Below, piece after piece: positions 31,601 through 45,867 of a stretch of DNA of 64,000 nt (its first letter is position 1; every line of letters begins with the position of its first letter). The stretch comes from Limanda limanda (lineage: Eukaryota > Chordata > Actinopteri > Pleuronectiformes > Pleuronectidae). The notes under the pieces were generated by a model. The model made no database searches. It had not been told where the DNA came from and saw only the letters and a program-made list of their open reading frames with translations. Made by a program: the position numbers and the translations under genes. The stretch covers positions 19,734,248 through 19,798,247 of the forward strand of contig NC_083651.1 in NCBI RefSeq assembly GCF_963576545.1, written 5' to 3'.

Positions 31601-33890
31601 TAAAAAAAACAGAAGTGTTCAGATGGCAGTGTTCACTTTCTCCAACTTATTTTGGCGGTATGATGCTGTAGCAACACTGCTTCCCGTGGCTTGAGTTTTT
31701 TTATTTTGAGTCGACGGGTGCAGATGGGGATCCTCGCAGTCTGGCTGTGAGGCGAAGAAATGCCATGGAGGCTTGTGCATCCGCTGCTGATGCATGTGGA
31801 TAGCTGGCATGCATTATTCAAAGACTGAATGCAGTAAATATGAGGTGCCTGACTCACACTGGAGGATGGACTTCCACTACAAGCTCTTGTAGTCAGATGT
31901 TTTCTCCCTGATCAGCAAAAGGAAGCTTTCATTTAAGTGATAATGGTCCAACTAAATCCCAACAACTGATTTTTTCCTGAAAAGACATCTTCAAACAAAC
32001 TTTCTTCACATAACCATGCAGCACAATAGCAAACACTTAAGCAATACAATATAAATATATTATATTCAGAGAAGCACTTGAGCCTTCTACACTGAGCTTC
32101 AGACGACAGAGAAAAATGGCTGATGTGTGAATATGGTCTATGGTTCTCAAAACTGTCCTGGCAAGTGCCCTCTACAGAAGAGGAGACAACTTTACAAACC
32201 ACGATTTAATAATGACAGAAGAAGCTGCTACTATAACAAAGAATATAAGTTGAGGTTTATTGAAATTGAGGTCAACATAATAGCATCAGCAATGATGATT
32301 TTTTTTAAAGGTCCCTAAACCAATTAAATCATATTCAGGCAAATTAGTTAGACTCTCCTTCAGTGACTCTATCTATCAAATATCCCTCCACCCAGAGGGA
32401 CCTGACCCCAAGTTAAAGAGCCACTGCTATAGGTGCTGGAATCACAATGTAGCTCTAGAAGCATTTATTCCCTTTCTCAGCAATATGTCAGCTACCATTT
32501 AAAGTGCATGCGTGAAAAATGAAGTTTAATTGAATTAACTATATCTGTAAAGTGAATCAGTAAAATTCTGCCGGGTGTGCATTCATCATCAAATGGAGTG
32601 AAGAGCGCACCAAGCCTTTAGGCTGAGCTCATCTTTTTATACTTCAGCCCTGAAAGGTTTATCCTCCGCTCCGTGGTGCTGCATTCACAATGCCTGAGCG
32701 TTTAAATGGTGACATGTTAAAGTGGAGAAACTGGCTGAGAGGATAAAATATGTCTGAATGCATTAAAGAGGCCCCTTGCAGTATGTTTGCTCTTATTATC
32801 AGGCTACAAACAGCTCCACGCTTATTCATCCTCTGTGGACCCTGTTCCCATTTCAATAGATTCCATTTCATGCCTGTAAACAACCACGAATAACAACTAA
32901 CCATTATCTGTCGTAGTTTTTTCGGGAAAATAGGAAATTCAAGTTTTAAACATGTTTAAGAAAAGCAGTACAATTTCAAATCTCCGCATATGTCAGCCGT
33001 GATCACAAGCTTATATTTTCATTTAACGTATCCTTGAGATCTACTTGATATGGTGAATGCACTTTCTTCCTGATTAAATATTTGCAAAGCAGTGTATTTT
33101 AAATATTAACATTCCAGCCTTCATGTTTAATTTCAAGAACTCTTCTTTCTTGCTTTTTCCAGGGCATTAGTATTTTTTCTTTAGGTATAAGAGTATCAAT
33201 CAATCATAGCAGCGAGGGTTTAACAGAGCACTAAAGGCACTTTGTAAACACAGGGACTGAGGACATACTATCCTCCCAACCTACAATTAGGAAACACTGG
33301 AGGCAGAATTTAAAAAATAAAAGACCAAAATAGCAATATTAAAAGAACCAGTGGACAGAGTATACATAAAAAGATATATACAGTAAAAATAATAAAATCC
33401 AAAGAGAAAATTAAGATTTATTGAAATATAATATCGTCTATTAAAAGGAAAATAATGACATTATAAGTATCACAAGTGTCAGTAAACTGTATACATGAAA
33501 CCATTGTCTGGATGCTGTGTGCTTAAGTGCCTATGCACGTGAAAATATTGCTCTATAACACTACTAGTGGTCAAAGCATCACATGGTTGATGTAATTTTG
33601 TTGTAGCTTAATCAAGGTGACATTACATTTATATTTATAATGTATATTTGATCATTTTCAGGGGTTGCTTCCCTTTCTCTCCTGAACAAGTTCCCCACAT
33701 GTGATATCAATCTCTCCCTGACTGTTACCGCCACCTTTTGCTTCAACTGTGTCAAACTCCTGTTCCACTGTGAATTCAGCAGTTGTTTTTTGGCTTTGTG
33801 TTTGTGCAGTGACAGCAAGAAGTCCTATTTGGAAAGACTGCTGTATCACAGAAAGCAACAATCAAGCCTTTTCAGAGGGCATCCCTGGCT
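28665..33890. other. Gene-free interval
   Basis: No exon with supported splice sites and homology seen. The sequence is of mixed composition without clear tandem arrays. Open frames (for example 29369-29641 and 30975-31262) show no domains. Confidence 0.5.
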
Positions 33891-35372
33891 GATTGTCTAA
33901 TTATCTGCTAAATTGCTTGTCCTCCTGCGCTCCCTCCTCTCCTGCCCCCCCCCCCACCCCCACACACTTACCATCACATCGCTCTGAACTCTGCAGCCCT
34001 GGAAGTTCAAGGGACAATCAGCCGCCATCAATCACTGATGCAGATGAGAGGAGCACGGCTCCCTGGAGCAGCTCAGCCTGTTGAACATCACACAGCATCG
34101 AGCAAAAAATCCCCCCAATGCTAATCATCTTCAGTGAATCGCTAAATGAAAAGAGCCTTCCTTTCAAGAGCGCTCAATAGTGGCATGCTTTTCAAAGGCT
34201 TGTGCCCGCGTGTGCAGTTTAATGATGAAAGTCGGCAAGGTTGTTTAAATGACATTTAGCCACAATAGGCTCATGAGGATGCTCCAACGTGTCCTTTGGA
34301 GGAGTTTTAGGTGCCGGGGGAGATGTCACATTGCCATTTTTATTTAGATGCTTATACCATTGCTCTGCATCCTCCCGGAGCTAGTAAGGTGGGAGTTTGC
34401 TAATGGAGGGACGTAGCCTTTGAAATTGGTGTTTTAATTCTGTTAAGTTCTCTAAGTGTTTGACCTCACTGCCTCTGCTGTGAAGTTTTAAGAGCAAGGT
34501 AAATCGCTTCTCGCAGGACTCCGGCCATGTCTAAGTAATTAAAAAGTGCTCCTCCAGGCCCAAACCTTATAATTGCAGCCTTGGAGAAATACCTTCAGAT
34601 GCTCCTAAGCTCTCCTCCACGGGCCAGGGCGAGAGAGCCTGCTTTAGAGGGAGAGATCTGGATAACTTTCCGCCATGTGACACGCTATGGAAAGCTAGAA
34701 GTTATTCTAATAAGAGGAGTAGCCTCATTTTCTGGCTTTTCTACAGCGTCTTTGTTCTCTTTAGCTCCAGGGTGCAGCATGTTTATCGTGCCGACTTAGC
34801 ACTCAGTGAACCTCACAGGAAAGTGACATAATATATCTACACAAAACATGCTGCTGATGCTGTCCAGGGACCAGGCTGCACAAATGACTCTGATCCTGGC
34901 TTTCATCATTAATACAGCAGCAGAATATGAAAACACTCTGAGACCAACTTTCTCAACATGCAGTAGGAGTTGTTCCGGAGAATGATCCGAGTACACATCC
35001 TGCCATGTTACGTTGCTGCGACAACTCTGCTACGTATACGTTTGGCTTTCACACCAATCCAGAGTTTTATAATCACTAAAATTGAGAAGTTTCCAGATGC
35101 TGCTGGCCCTGTTTTCTGTCTTACTTTGAAAGCTCTGTTTTAGTCTAGACCGGCACAAACTGAGATGTTTGGAAACAATGATGTAAACACACACAACCGC
35201 TTGCTGATTGAGTCTATTGGTCATGAACACCATTCAACCTTTTCCATCTTCCTGTATTTAAACCACGTAGAAGAATTCATCCTTAGTTTTTAAACGTTTC
35301 GATTGGACTTCTTCATTTTGAATTTATATCACCTCGATAATTTACATTTTTTTAATCTAATTAATTTAATCT
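33891..35372. other. Gene-free interval, possible regulatory sequence
   Basis: Complex, non-repetitive sequence of moderate GC (about 34150-34640) with several AT-rich homeodomain-like TAAT cores. No coding evidence. Conservation cannot be judged here. Confidence 0.35.
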
Positions 35373-35373
35373 C

Positions 35374-35420
<47 letters not shown>

Positions 35421-35421
35421 T
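35373..35421 (+). repeat. (CTTT)n array
   Basis: About 12 CTTT units. Confidence 0.9.
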
Positions 35422-38400
35422 TAGTGAGTCTTTTATTTTAGTGTCAGACAACTTTCCTAAGTGAGCAACTAATTTTATTTTGTTTCACTTTTATAAAGAA
35501 ACTATTAAATAGTTCTGAAATGTACATTAACATATTTTTGATTAAAAAGACAACCTTACTTTTAATCACAACTTGATGTGCTGGTTGCAAGATTTCTGTG
35601 CAATTTCTAGCCTTTATGCTAATATAAGCTAACTGGATTCTGGGGGTAAATAGGTAATGTTTTACCATCAAAACAAATAAGGCCAGTCCTGTAATATTGA
35701 AGAACGTCTTAGTCTCTTATCTAATATTTGTTTGTAATTTTTTTGGAGGTCTACATAATTTGGAATCCACTGTTACTGCTCAAAGTCACATTCATTCCCT
35801 CACAGAGCTCAAAGACTAAATGCTTGGTGGCATAAAATTATAATACAGTATCCTGAGTTCAGGAATCAGTCTCCCTCGCCTTATCGCCTTGATGTGAATA
35901 ATTGAGTTGAGAAATAAATAACACAAGCATCTGAGACATTAACAGTGCACTAATTTCTATCTTTGATGCAGTATATGTCGCACAAATGATGAATCTATAT
36001 TTTATATGTCCTTTTGGCAGCCTCATGCACTTTCTACATCCAAGTAAAGGAGCCCTGTGAGCCACGAGACTGTTAATTATTCATCAGAATATGAAAGATA
36101 ATGTAACGCTTGCAGGCACTTTGAGAGGTGAACTAATGAGGCCCCCCCGAGGTTTTAATGAGGGTTCAGGCAAAACGTCTCCTGCACGGCACAGGACCAC
36201 CGGAAACCGAACACCTGTGGATTCAATCACTCCAATTGATGGGGCTCCCGACTATAATTATCTATCAGGAAGTACGCTGGTACGAATTGTGCATTTGTGT
36301 GTGTGTGTGTGTCTGTTATGCTAGCTGACATTAATTAAACCTGTTACCAGATTTCCAGGCCAATTAGTGCTCTGTGTTTAGCGAGCCTTGAAGCACCGAC
36401 ATCATCTTCACACCTTCACTACGAATAAAGGAAAACGTAGAAATAGAAGGTTGCACTGTCATTAACCTCCTCACTCGCTGTTAAATAATCACTTCACATG
36501 TGTGATCAGTCTGGACATTACGCTTCCTACTCTGCTTCGGGAACACATTACCTCGCGCTTACCCGTTTAGAGACCAGCGACACCCGTGATCAATACGCTT
36601 ACCGTGTGAGAGGCAGCCGTTGATAGGCAGAGACAGTCCACAGATGAGGAGATAACAGCCAATCTAAAGCCACTGATCTAACTCTCACCTGCTCCCGGAG
36701 ACGGAGGGAAAGGCTGCACGGTGAATTACTGCAGCCGCTCTCCTCTCATCACCTTCGCACAGACCTAAGGCTGCTCCAGAGTGGAGGGGAAGACGTTTGA
36801 AATCAGTGGCGTGACAACTGTGACAGCCAGAGCTGCTGTGGAGCTGATTACCTTGGGCTTTCATCAGTTTTGGTCAATGATTGTTAATCTGAAGGTGCTA
36901 TGAGATGCAGGTCGAGCTGAGTAGTTGCTTTTCACGGCTGAAAAACACCCTCTGAACCTTTTACTATTTCTTTAAACCTATTTTAATAGATTTTTGGGTT
37001 CCTCAGAACGACGCAACAAGATGCAAATGCAACACTGCTGCAATAGCTTTTATTTAGAGGCCAATATCGATTCCTTGAGGAAATCTCTTTCACAGGTAAA
37101 TGTGTCAATCTGTCCAGCAGCTAATTACTAAGCTGGGGTTGAAAAACCCAAACAATGAACTGAAAGACTCCAAAGTACAAGTAAGGAGAACTGTCAGTGA
37201 GAATCACAACGAATGACCAGAGCTTTAATATGTCATAATTCTTCATTAACATGAAGAAAACCTATGTTTTAAACTTTGTTGACTTGTGTATGTTATCATC
37301 CAAAATGTTTTAAACAATGTTCAATCCCAGAGAAATTCATGGTTACTTTAAGGTAACAGGACATTTCATACTGGTCGCCTTTAGATTGCATCATATCCTT
37401 TCTACCCGTGGGTTTGTTCGTCTCAATAACTTCTGGGGGAAACGTTGTATGACAAAGGGAAATCACACTGCTAGGCTTTTAGCCACTCAGCTGTTTGTTT
37501 TGGTCACTTGATGATTTTTTCATTGCCCTTTGCTGCACCTCCTGTTGCCAAAGCTCTCCCAGTAATATGCGGACGCACAGGGGAACCAGGCAACCCAGGG
37601 AGAACATCTGCCATGATCCTACGCTGCTTCATGATGTCATTAAACTAGGGTTAGTCCATTGTTCCTTACTGAGGGAAATTACCTGGAAGTATACTAGGGA
37701 GAGGAGCTTCAATCTTATTTTCTTTAACGTAGGAAACACCAGACTATCCTCTATGAAAGGAAAATGTACCGTCCCACAATTCACTGCAGCAACAATAATC
37801 ATAGCCTTGCCAGACCCACGTACATTTAACAACAGCTGTTTCATTCTTGTGACACAATCCAGAAACTCTCGGTCGTCTCAGCTCCTGATTTCTTCTCTGC
37901 CTTTCCGACGGCAGCGGACAAAATTTAATTGAGAAACCCAAGTGACCAAAGTTGCATATTGAAAATTTAAATTGACTCTATATCAACTGCAGGACTATTT
38001 ACACACACACAATAATTGTTTAATCATCTTCTTGGTTGTGTCCCTTTTCTGATACAACACATATTTCAAAGAATGCTCTGTACGTAAACAACACTGGGTC
38101 ATCAAACTTGTTTCCCTGGTCATAGATTTACTCGGCTCTGCTCGCCACCTCAAGGTTGTTCCCTCGTTCGGATCATCCCCAGGGCTTTGACTGTTTTTCA
38201 GATTGCCAGTTTCTCCAACCCGAGGCAGCAGCGACACCGGGCTCTGTGTGAGGTGTTGATAAATGTGACCGCCACTCAGACTGTCAGAGGAGACCTAGAG
38301 AGATTCAAACAAGTACAATAACGTCGCAGCGCAGCTCTTTATTACCTCTGGGCACAGGGACTCAAGATGAAGGCTGCTGCGATAATATTACATTGATGAT

Positions 38401-39140
38401 ATTGGATCGTAATTGATTCAAAACCTCATCTTGACGCAGACAGAAGAGATTTTCATCACATATAGAAATATTAGTGGTAACCTGAGGTGAAGCTGTGTCT
38501 TAATTTGTTTGAATCAGGCTCAGAAGGCATCGTACTCTATGTTTTGTCGACACACGCAGCAGGTTTTCTATTCCACTCTGTAGCAAAGCTGCACTTAACA
38601 TGGAGCACAATGAGAGTAGCTTCACTTATTCAAAACCACATCACAATGCTTTAATTAGTTAAATAATTTCAAAATCTATTACAGACTGTGAGGAAGTGAC
38701 ATTAAATATCTACGACTGGAGCTGTTACATTAACAACAGAAAAAAGATGAACTAATGTAAGTTGTACTGATGGAACAAGCTTTCTCATTTGATCTAAAAC
38801 AAGGACATCAATCTTAACACGTTTTTTTCAGAGTAACTAAATAATAGATAAGTCTTTTAAAATTGCTTTGTAATATAAGAAATGAATGTGATGATATACT
38901 TTGTTAATTGCTTCATGATGTTGATGCTGTCAACTAAAGCTATTAAGGCTAATTTAAGAAATGTAACAATAATTGAGCACTTTTAAACTCTAGCCTGGAT
39001 TAAATACTAGATTTAAAAAACACCTGGTGGACCTGGAATCTGAGTGGAAGTAGATCTGATATATAATGATAGACAACATGGCTACCAGCTTTTATGTTGT
39101 TGGACCTGCTCTGTACGTTCATGTGGATTTCTGTGTTTTT
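35422..39140. other. Gene-free interval
   Basis: No gene or classified repeat recognised. The 145-codon frame at 37495-37932 has no domain and no exon-like borders. The stretch at 36085-36270 is complex and moderately GC-rich, a candidate for conserved non-coding sequence only. Confidence 0.4.
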
Positions 39141-39545
39141 ACGCCTCAGCGGCAACAATGGCCGATGATCGGATCTGTCTCATTCTTGTGAACTTTAAAT
39201 CTCCTCAACTTCTTGAGGGAATTTCTTCAACTGACTTTAGTCAAAGAACAAAGGTCAAGGTCACAGCGATCTCATGTTCTTGTGATGTATCAGGAACACC
39301 AATAGGAAATAAAAGAGGACCTGATTAAGACTCGGTGGTCAAAGGTCAAGGTAAGACCAAAACCTTTTGCCTAATGAACACATTATTTTAAGAATAAATG
39401 TTTTGGCCTCTTTACATTGATATCTCAAGTCTGACTTTAGGGAATTTCTTCAAATTTTGCCCAGTTCTCATTTGGACATAAAGATGAGCTGATGAGATTT
39501 CAGTGGTCATTAGGTCAAAGGTCAAAGGTGACCTCATATGAAGAA
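39140..39545 (+). repeat. Teleost repeat with GGTCAAAGGTCA units, two tandem-like blocks
   Basis: Two related blocks (about 39190-39360 and 39420-39545) each contain GAGGGAATTTCTTCAA or GGGAATTTCTTCAAA, then a 'gatgagctgat' type segment and GGTCAAAGGTCAAGG. A similar GGTCAAGGT stretch is near 62828. Family name not assigned. Confidence 0.55.
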
Positions 39546-42425
39546 ATATATGTTGAATGAAACTGCACTGGCGGAGACATACAACCACAATATGGTAATT
39601 CTATTTGGTAACAGTAATTGTGTCTGGCATACATATTCATACAAAGCTGCAAGGTTCATTAAGGTTCCTGCAAAAAGCTGTTGGATGCGTCCATGAGGCA
39701 ACGGGCACCCCCCCCCTGTGACTAATCTTAATTTGAAAATACAGTGCAGCCCTGTGAAAAAAAAAGGAGGCAGGCGAGCCTCCAACAGCTGGTACTCCCT
39801 GTGAGGAAGAAAATTCACTCCAGAAAACGACTCCCCCCCCCCCGCCACCCAAGATCAGATATGTAGATTTTATTGGGGGACGGGCGGGGGGGATAAACTC
39901 CCTGGCAGCTCCATCTCACGCCCACGCAGCCAAATTAGCTGTCACTGAGGACATTAAGCTGTCATCTTCTGAGGGTCCCCTCCAACATAGCACATACAGT
40001 CGATGCCTAGAAAGAGGGTGGCATTTTTTAGAACTGGCTGTATAAAGGGAGAGTATAGAGGTGTACAAATATAAATAACATTCCATGTGATGTTTGCAGC
40101 CCTACTGTCTCTAGCTGAGTGTGCAACCAACTGCAGGAAAACAACACCAACCCCCCCGAGTCCACCATTGCACAACAGCCACTACAATTGTGGTGCTTGA
40201 GATGAAGTGCACCTCTTTGTGAATACTAATGGACCAAATAAGGCTTTCGAAATGATAGAATTGCTCCGTTTCGGAGACGACGATTGAGTGACTAAATTGG
40301 TTACGGCCTCTGGACACATCTCCTCCAGTGGTGATAATTACGTTTATGTATCAGCGCAAAACTGTAAACAAAGCACTCGGGTCTCTCTGCTGTGAGGAAA
40401 TAATGTGTTTGTCGCTGCGGAGATGGCGGAGGATGTTTGTATTTTTACCGCAAAGAGGTTTGATCTGAGATAGCCAGAGAAAAGCTGCTATTAAACACGA
40501 CGTTGTTCTTAATCGGATTTACAGTGAGTGGCTCTGAGATGTTTGCATTCGTCTTAGGATCCAAAGAAAAACAGGTTCCTGCCGTTGCTCAGTTCTCAGC
40601 TGATGTTGCTTTGGAAAGCAAATGTGTGATGTTACCTTGGTGACACCTATCGTTTTCATCTCTTTATCTATCGGAAGGAAACTGATAAACACAGGATGTT
40701 TTACCAGATGAACTTCTGATCATTTCCTCTAAACTGCCATTATCAGGTTAGATAATGATGTGATAACCAAAGCAGCTTTTAAATGGTCAGTCGTATGTCA
40801 ACCATATAAGGCTCAGCAATAAGTCATCAAAACCTCCCACATACTTTTAAAATTGAATTGTGTCACATAAATCACATTCCCTCCCCTCATTCACCTTTGC
40901 CTAGAAAATAATATACAATATCCTCGACCTCCTCCGTGACTATATATTGTGTGAAGCTCCAGGGTCGTTAATCTTGACAGCAGGTGAAAAAGAAAGGTCG
41001 GATCAGATGCGCTGGCGGCGATGGGCCCGTGTCAGGCTGAAGACGCTGATCTGATAACATCCTCATTAGATGGCCCCGGCCCAATGGAAAAACCCACAGC
41101 CGAGAGCAGGAAGTGCGCTCTGCTGGGGACAGCCACCGCCTCGGGGCCTTCCCGGGCCAGATGAGCCCCGGATGGCAGCTCACACACCTCTGGGCTCTGT
41201 CCGTCACAACGTATCTGCAAGAAAAGAGGAAGTGCTGCTGGTTTTTGAGGGTGACTTTGATTTTTTGTTTCTTCTAATCAATGTGCCATTTCGATCTGAG
41301 ATGTGACAGAAAAATACAGCCCTCAATGTGTTTTCCAGGGAAGAGATACAGTATCTACCCCCGTGTGCTAATGCTGATCTTCCTCTCACATTTTTGAAAT
41401 CCTGCCACCTTTACATGAATATGGCAAAACCCATTTCGGCTCTTGCTCACCCCCACGGAGCATCGTAGGAATCGGACACCCAATGTGAAATATTATTATC
41501 ACATCTGGTGTTTCAGCCTAATGTGCAGACAATATAATAACCAAGTATTAAGCTCCGCTGTGGCAGTGATGTGCATGTGCAGTGCATGTGCATCTGGTAA
41601 GCCTGCTTCGTACCTCCGGTGGCAGGGATCAGTTTATAGTCTCAGTGTGAAACTGTGGAGGAAGAGAGATCACACCTACCTCTCTGACTGGTGGGCCTCC
41701 GAATTCATTTCTGCTTCCAGCAAAGTCAGCATGAAGGGGATGCTCCCCGAGCGTGTACACACACAAACATGCGTGATGCTGCAGGATGCCGCTGCTGCTC
41801 TTCAGCTTGGCAGGAGAAAAACAGAGATTGAAATTTCACAAACCAACTGATTAATCAATGTCTTCTAATTTTCTGCAGTCTACTCAGAAATCAGTGCTCT
41901 CTGATTGTGCTTAATTGATTTCATTATTATTTTTCCACAGTATTTTATTAGGAGAAACAATAAAATACATATAAAAGATGAGTGAATACATTTTTCCCCT
42001 GTGAAATGTTGCCAAAAAATGTATTTGTCTCCATCATGTGAGATCATCAGAAATTAAACTTAAGTAAAATTATATATAATGGTATAAGATAATATAATTG
42101 GTATTGGAATCGTGCTTCTCATCTGAATATTTATCATGTGCTACTTCTAAGTAAGAGAAAAACAGCCTCGGGTAAATTGATCACATCACATCAGCAGATG
42201 GGAGTTTTCGTGGATCTCATGGAAATGCACATTTTAAAGTTTCCACCTGAGCATTTTGAGGATTTATGGTCCATTAACGACTCTGAGGTCATTCCTCGCC
42301 TTGGGAACCGACGCTCAGAAGCAGTGTTCCCATTAGAGGTCCATTGAGTGGATGATTTATTGCTTCATGATGTTCACCTGCAAATTATGTTTACCCAGTT
42401 GTCATGCATGTTCCAAACCTTTGGT
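39546..42425. other. Gene-free interval
   Basis: Includes homopolymer C/G runs near 39701-39710 and 39832-39890. No gene recognised. The GC-richer stretch 41030-41180 has open frames on both strands but no domain. Confidence 0.4.
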
Positions 42426-42430
42426 GTCAG

Positions 42431-43143
42431 TGTGACGGAGCGCACGGCGCCCGTCACGGCAGTGATGGCACTGCCCCGTTTACCTGTGTATCGGTGCGCG
42501 CGGCGACCGTCACCGCACCAATATACTGTCATGTTGACACGTGTTATATGTATAAATGTTGTCTGTGTGTGTTACGTGTCTGTGGTCTGTGTCGGTATAC
42601 AATCTGTTCTAGAATTAGTAGGCTATGCCTTCAGGGAACAATTGTGTGTCAATATGTTGCTGGTTATGCTACCGGCCATATTGAGTTTTAGTGTTTAAGC
42701 TGATTAAAGCTATGAAGCTGGCCTTACCTGGGACACCCATGTGCTTAATGTAATATTGGAATGTTCCAATTATACGGGGCGTGGTCTAGGTCCATTTAAG
42801 CCGGGCTGATCATTGAGTCGAGGGGAGAGACATGGGAGGACGTAAGTCGGGGAGAGCTGCTGTAAGAGGGACGTAAGTCTGAGAGCTCTCGAGGAAGTGT
42901 TTGTTGAAAACAGTATAGTGTTATTGTAATTATTTGTTTGGCCATGGTGCCTATTTATTTTCTTATTTCGTAGTGTTTGTTTTTCGCTCTTTTGTTTTAT
43001 TTTGTATTTTCTTTCATAATTCTGCCTTGTCGGCCTTCATTTGTTGGGAATAATAAAATCCCCTCTTCTACCTGAATCTCCAACTACTCCTGCGAGTTAT
43101 TTCCATCAAGCTCAGCCGCTCATCGTCATACCTACCTTTAACA
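42431..43143 (+). mobile_element. Solo LTR of an LTR retrotransposon, 5-bp target duplication
   Basis: A 713-bp sequence starting TGTGACGGAG and ending TTTAACA, flanked on both sides by GTCAG (42426-42430 and 43144-43148). Inside are a TATA-like TTTAAG near 42796 and AATAAA at 43052-43057, the order expected for a plus-strand LTR. No internal region or second LTR is present, so it is a solo LTR left by recombination. Superfamily not resolved (Gypsy and BEL/Pao both make 5-bp duplications). Confidence 0.75.
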
Positions 43144-43148
43144 GTCAG

Positions 43149-44390
43149 GCACAAGAGATCGTGAGATTAAACTTGAGATCCAAAAGATTGGTTTTCTATT
43201 ACATGATCATTGGTTGAAGACAATTGTTTTCCCGCTGAGTGAAAGTATTGAAAGAACACACTCAATCAAAGTAATGAATAAGTATACATAAGAAACTATA
43301 AAAAACAGATGATAATATGTCAACTGTAAACAGAGGATATATCCAGTGGAACAGTGTTGCACATGTTGACATTGAACGGATTAAAAATCGATTTGCAGGT
43401 TAACTCTGTTGAAGACTGACAGACTGACAGTTTCCTTCCAAACAGACGGTGAAAAAGAGGTGAACAAAATGAATTAGAGTCGTCAGAATGCTCGGCTCCT
43501 CACTTGACATGCCCCCCCTCGCTGCTGCTGCTGAGGTCACTTCTTGTCCCCCTCGACTGACGCAGTCTATCACTCGCTGTCATGCCAACGTCATCCCTCC
43601 GGTAGATCTGAGCAGCTAGGATTAGCAACAGTGGACCTATAACATCTGCTGATCAACAACCCTGATCATTTTTCAATTCTCTGCCCCCTCGTACACTAAA
43701 GCCATGTGAGAAGATAGATAGCCGGCTCCTGATCGGCCATCTGTCATCGCCGGCCTGCATCAGCACCAAATACCCTGGGCTTACAGGGACTCTAGGGGCT
43801 ATAACACATGAGTTACAGTGATGCTGACATAATGTTTCCAGGCAAACAATGGGAGAGGCCAAACAGCCTTTGTGGTGAGAGGAAAACCATGTAGTGAAGA
43901 GGCGATAAAGCTCCAAGAGGGATTCGGCCAGCCAGCTGATTTTGTAGGCAGGTGTTTCCATGACATCTAAAGATGTTTTATTTATGCTTTATTTCTCTTC
44001 TTCTCTGCTTTTGTTTTCAAGCCAGCAGCAGGGAAAGGTGTTGCTAATTCACACATCCAGCTATTTTGGTCCTGGCTCTTAAGTTGTAGCCAACTGTCTT
44101 TCAGGAAGTCAGTCGTGTTACCCTGACGATGTGTTGTTGCCCATGCTTCTGCTGGCACACGTCATGTGATTTTACACCGCGGCCCTGGAGCTGTCAACAC
44201 GGGTGGTTTTTTTTATCCAGTTATCGTGAAGAGCAGCTAATGGAAATAGGAATGTCAAATGAGAATGTATTCAGAGATGTAGCAGTGGGTTGATTTACTT
44301 TGGCAAAGATTTCACCAGCCAATAAAGAAAACAGCGCTGACAACCTGTTTCACCTTATGATGATGCTCTTAATCCTAAATGTTTTTATAC
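43149..44390. other. Gene-free interval
   Basis: No exon, RNA gene or classified repeat seen. Confidence 0.45.
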
Positions 44391-44830
44391 CATAGACTGT
44401 GTATAAAGATGAATGATGTGACTCCACTTCCTCCCACTCGAATGAAGAAAAATATCATGGATAGTGCATTTGGAGCCAGAGTCTGCACGGTAGCAATCAG
44501 GGGAATCGAGGTCTCACCAATAAAAGCTCTCGACCAATCGCGAATCAGTAATAGCAGTCAATCATGACGTTTCCTCCCATTGTCATATCATCAAATAACC
44601 AATTAAAGCCAAACTTCCTGGAAACAGGAAAACATCAGTGTGATAAGAACTAAAAAAATGACAGAAACTATCTTTAAGAAGAATATATTTGATTTGGTCC
44701 ATTTCCCATTCACGAACATGGAGGAGACATGGGTTTATGACCTATACTGCAGCCAGCCACCAGGTGGCGATCCAGACCATTTGGCATCATTTTTGTGGAG
44801 CAGTCATTTTAATATAGCCTACAGTCTATG
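44391..44830 (+). mobile_element. MITE-like element, CATAGACTGT ends, copy 1
   Basis: The left end CATAGACTGT and right end ACAGTCTATG are perfect 10-bp inverted repeats. Inside are TATAAAGATGAATGA, CCACTTCCTCCCAC and CAGGTGGCGATCCAGA. Related copies lie at 55351-55661 and 58048-58390. No coding capacity. Confidence 0.7.
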
Positions 44831-45867
44831 ATTTAAACATGGTAGGTTTATTAAATCAGCTTTTTCTCTAGTCTCCAAGGTAAAAGTATTTACCTGAGTT
44901 TTCTGCTGCAGCAAGACCTTCAATAAAAACGTTTTAACTAAAAGACTGAGTCTGTTGGGATTCAGCAGCAGCTGTGGTTGAATACTGAGTGAAAACTCTC
45001 TCATGTTTCAGCTTCTTACTCTTAACCAACTGAAAAAACAACACAACTAATGACCGAATCCCACCTGTAAAATACTCATTGCATCACCAAATGTGTTTTA
45101 ATCTATAATTCAGTAAATCACAAATCACGAGTATGTCATTAATAAAACAGTATTTGAGCCATGTGTAAATATTTTACATCTTCTTCGGTCAGGGGATGAG
45201 TGATGCGTGGTGGCACAGGGATGCAGAGGTTAGCAGTGTTGCCTCGCACCCGCCACGACAGCTGGGATCGTTTCCAGCTCGCCACGCGTCCCTCAAAAGG
45301 ATAAGCAATATTATGATAATAAAATGGATGGAAACTGATGTTGATGTTATCGTGGATGTTTGTTGACAGTAGCCTTTACCTTGAGAAATACCAATGAAAG
45401 AGAAACTTCACCGTCGGGCTGCCATCAAAACAAATTCTGTTCCACACTGAAAAGGATTCTGTCTATAAAAAACATGAGGACCTATGAACATATTCTGTCG
45501 TATTCTGTGAAGGTTTTGTGGTTAATCACATAGTTGCTGTTGTCTCCGGGGAGACAAACAACCAAGTCCGAACATGAAATCCACAGAGCAATAAATCTGA
45601 TTTTAATTATTTTGCACGCAGGGTGTGAAACCTTTTCCCTGTGGAGGAGCGACTCGCTCTGCGCGCCACGTTATCTTTGCCCTTTCAGCATAGAACAGCT
45701 GCAAAAATGTCACCTCCGGTATCTTGCTCTGACGCTGTTTGTAAGATTGGAGAAGGTGATCACCCCCCCATCTGCACCCGTTTCTAATTCACCTGCATCG
45801 AATGTCTAAAGCTGTTTTCTCCGCAGCTTTCCCTTCAGTCAAATCAGCACAATGAATATGACATTAT
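44831..45867. other. Gene-free interval with a degraded repeat
   Basis: A degraded copy of the GGGATTGGCTCCAGC repeat lies near 45190-45335 (GCTGGGATCGTTTCCAGC, AAAAGGATAAGCAAT, AAATGGATGG). Otherwise nothing recognised. Confidence 0.5.

Noticed and set aside
37495..37932. 145-codon open frame on the plus strand
   Set aside because: No domain, no exon-like splice borders and no recognisable relatives. The length is compatible with chance.
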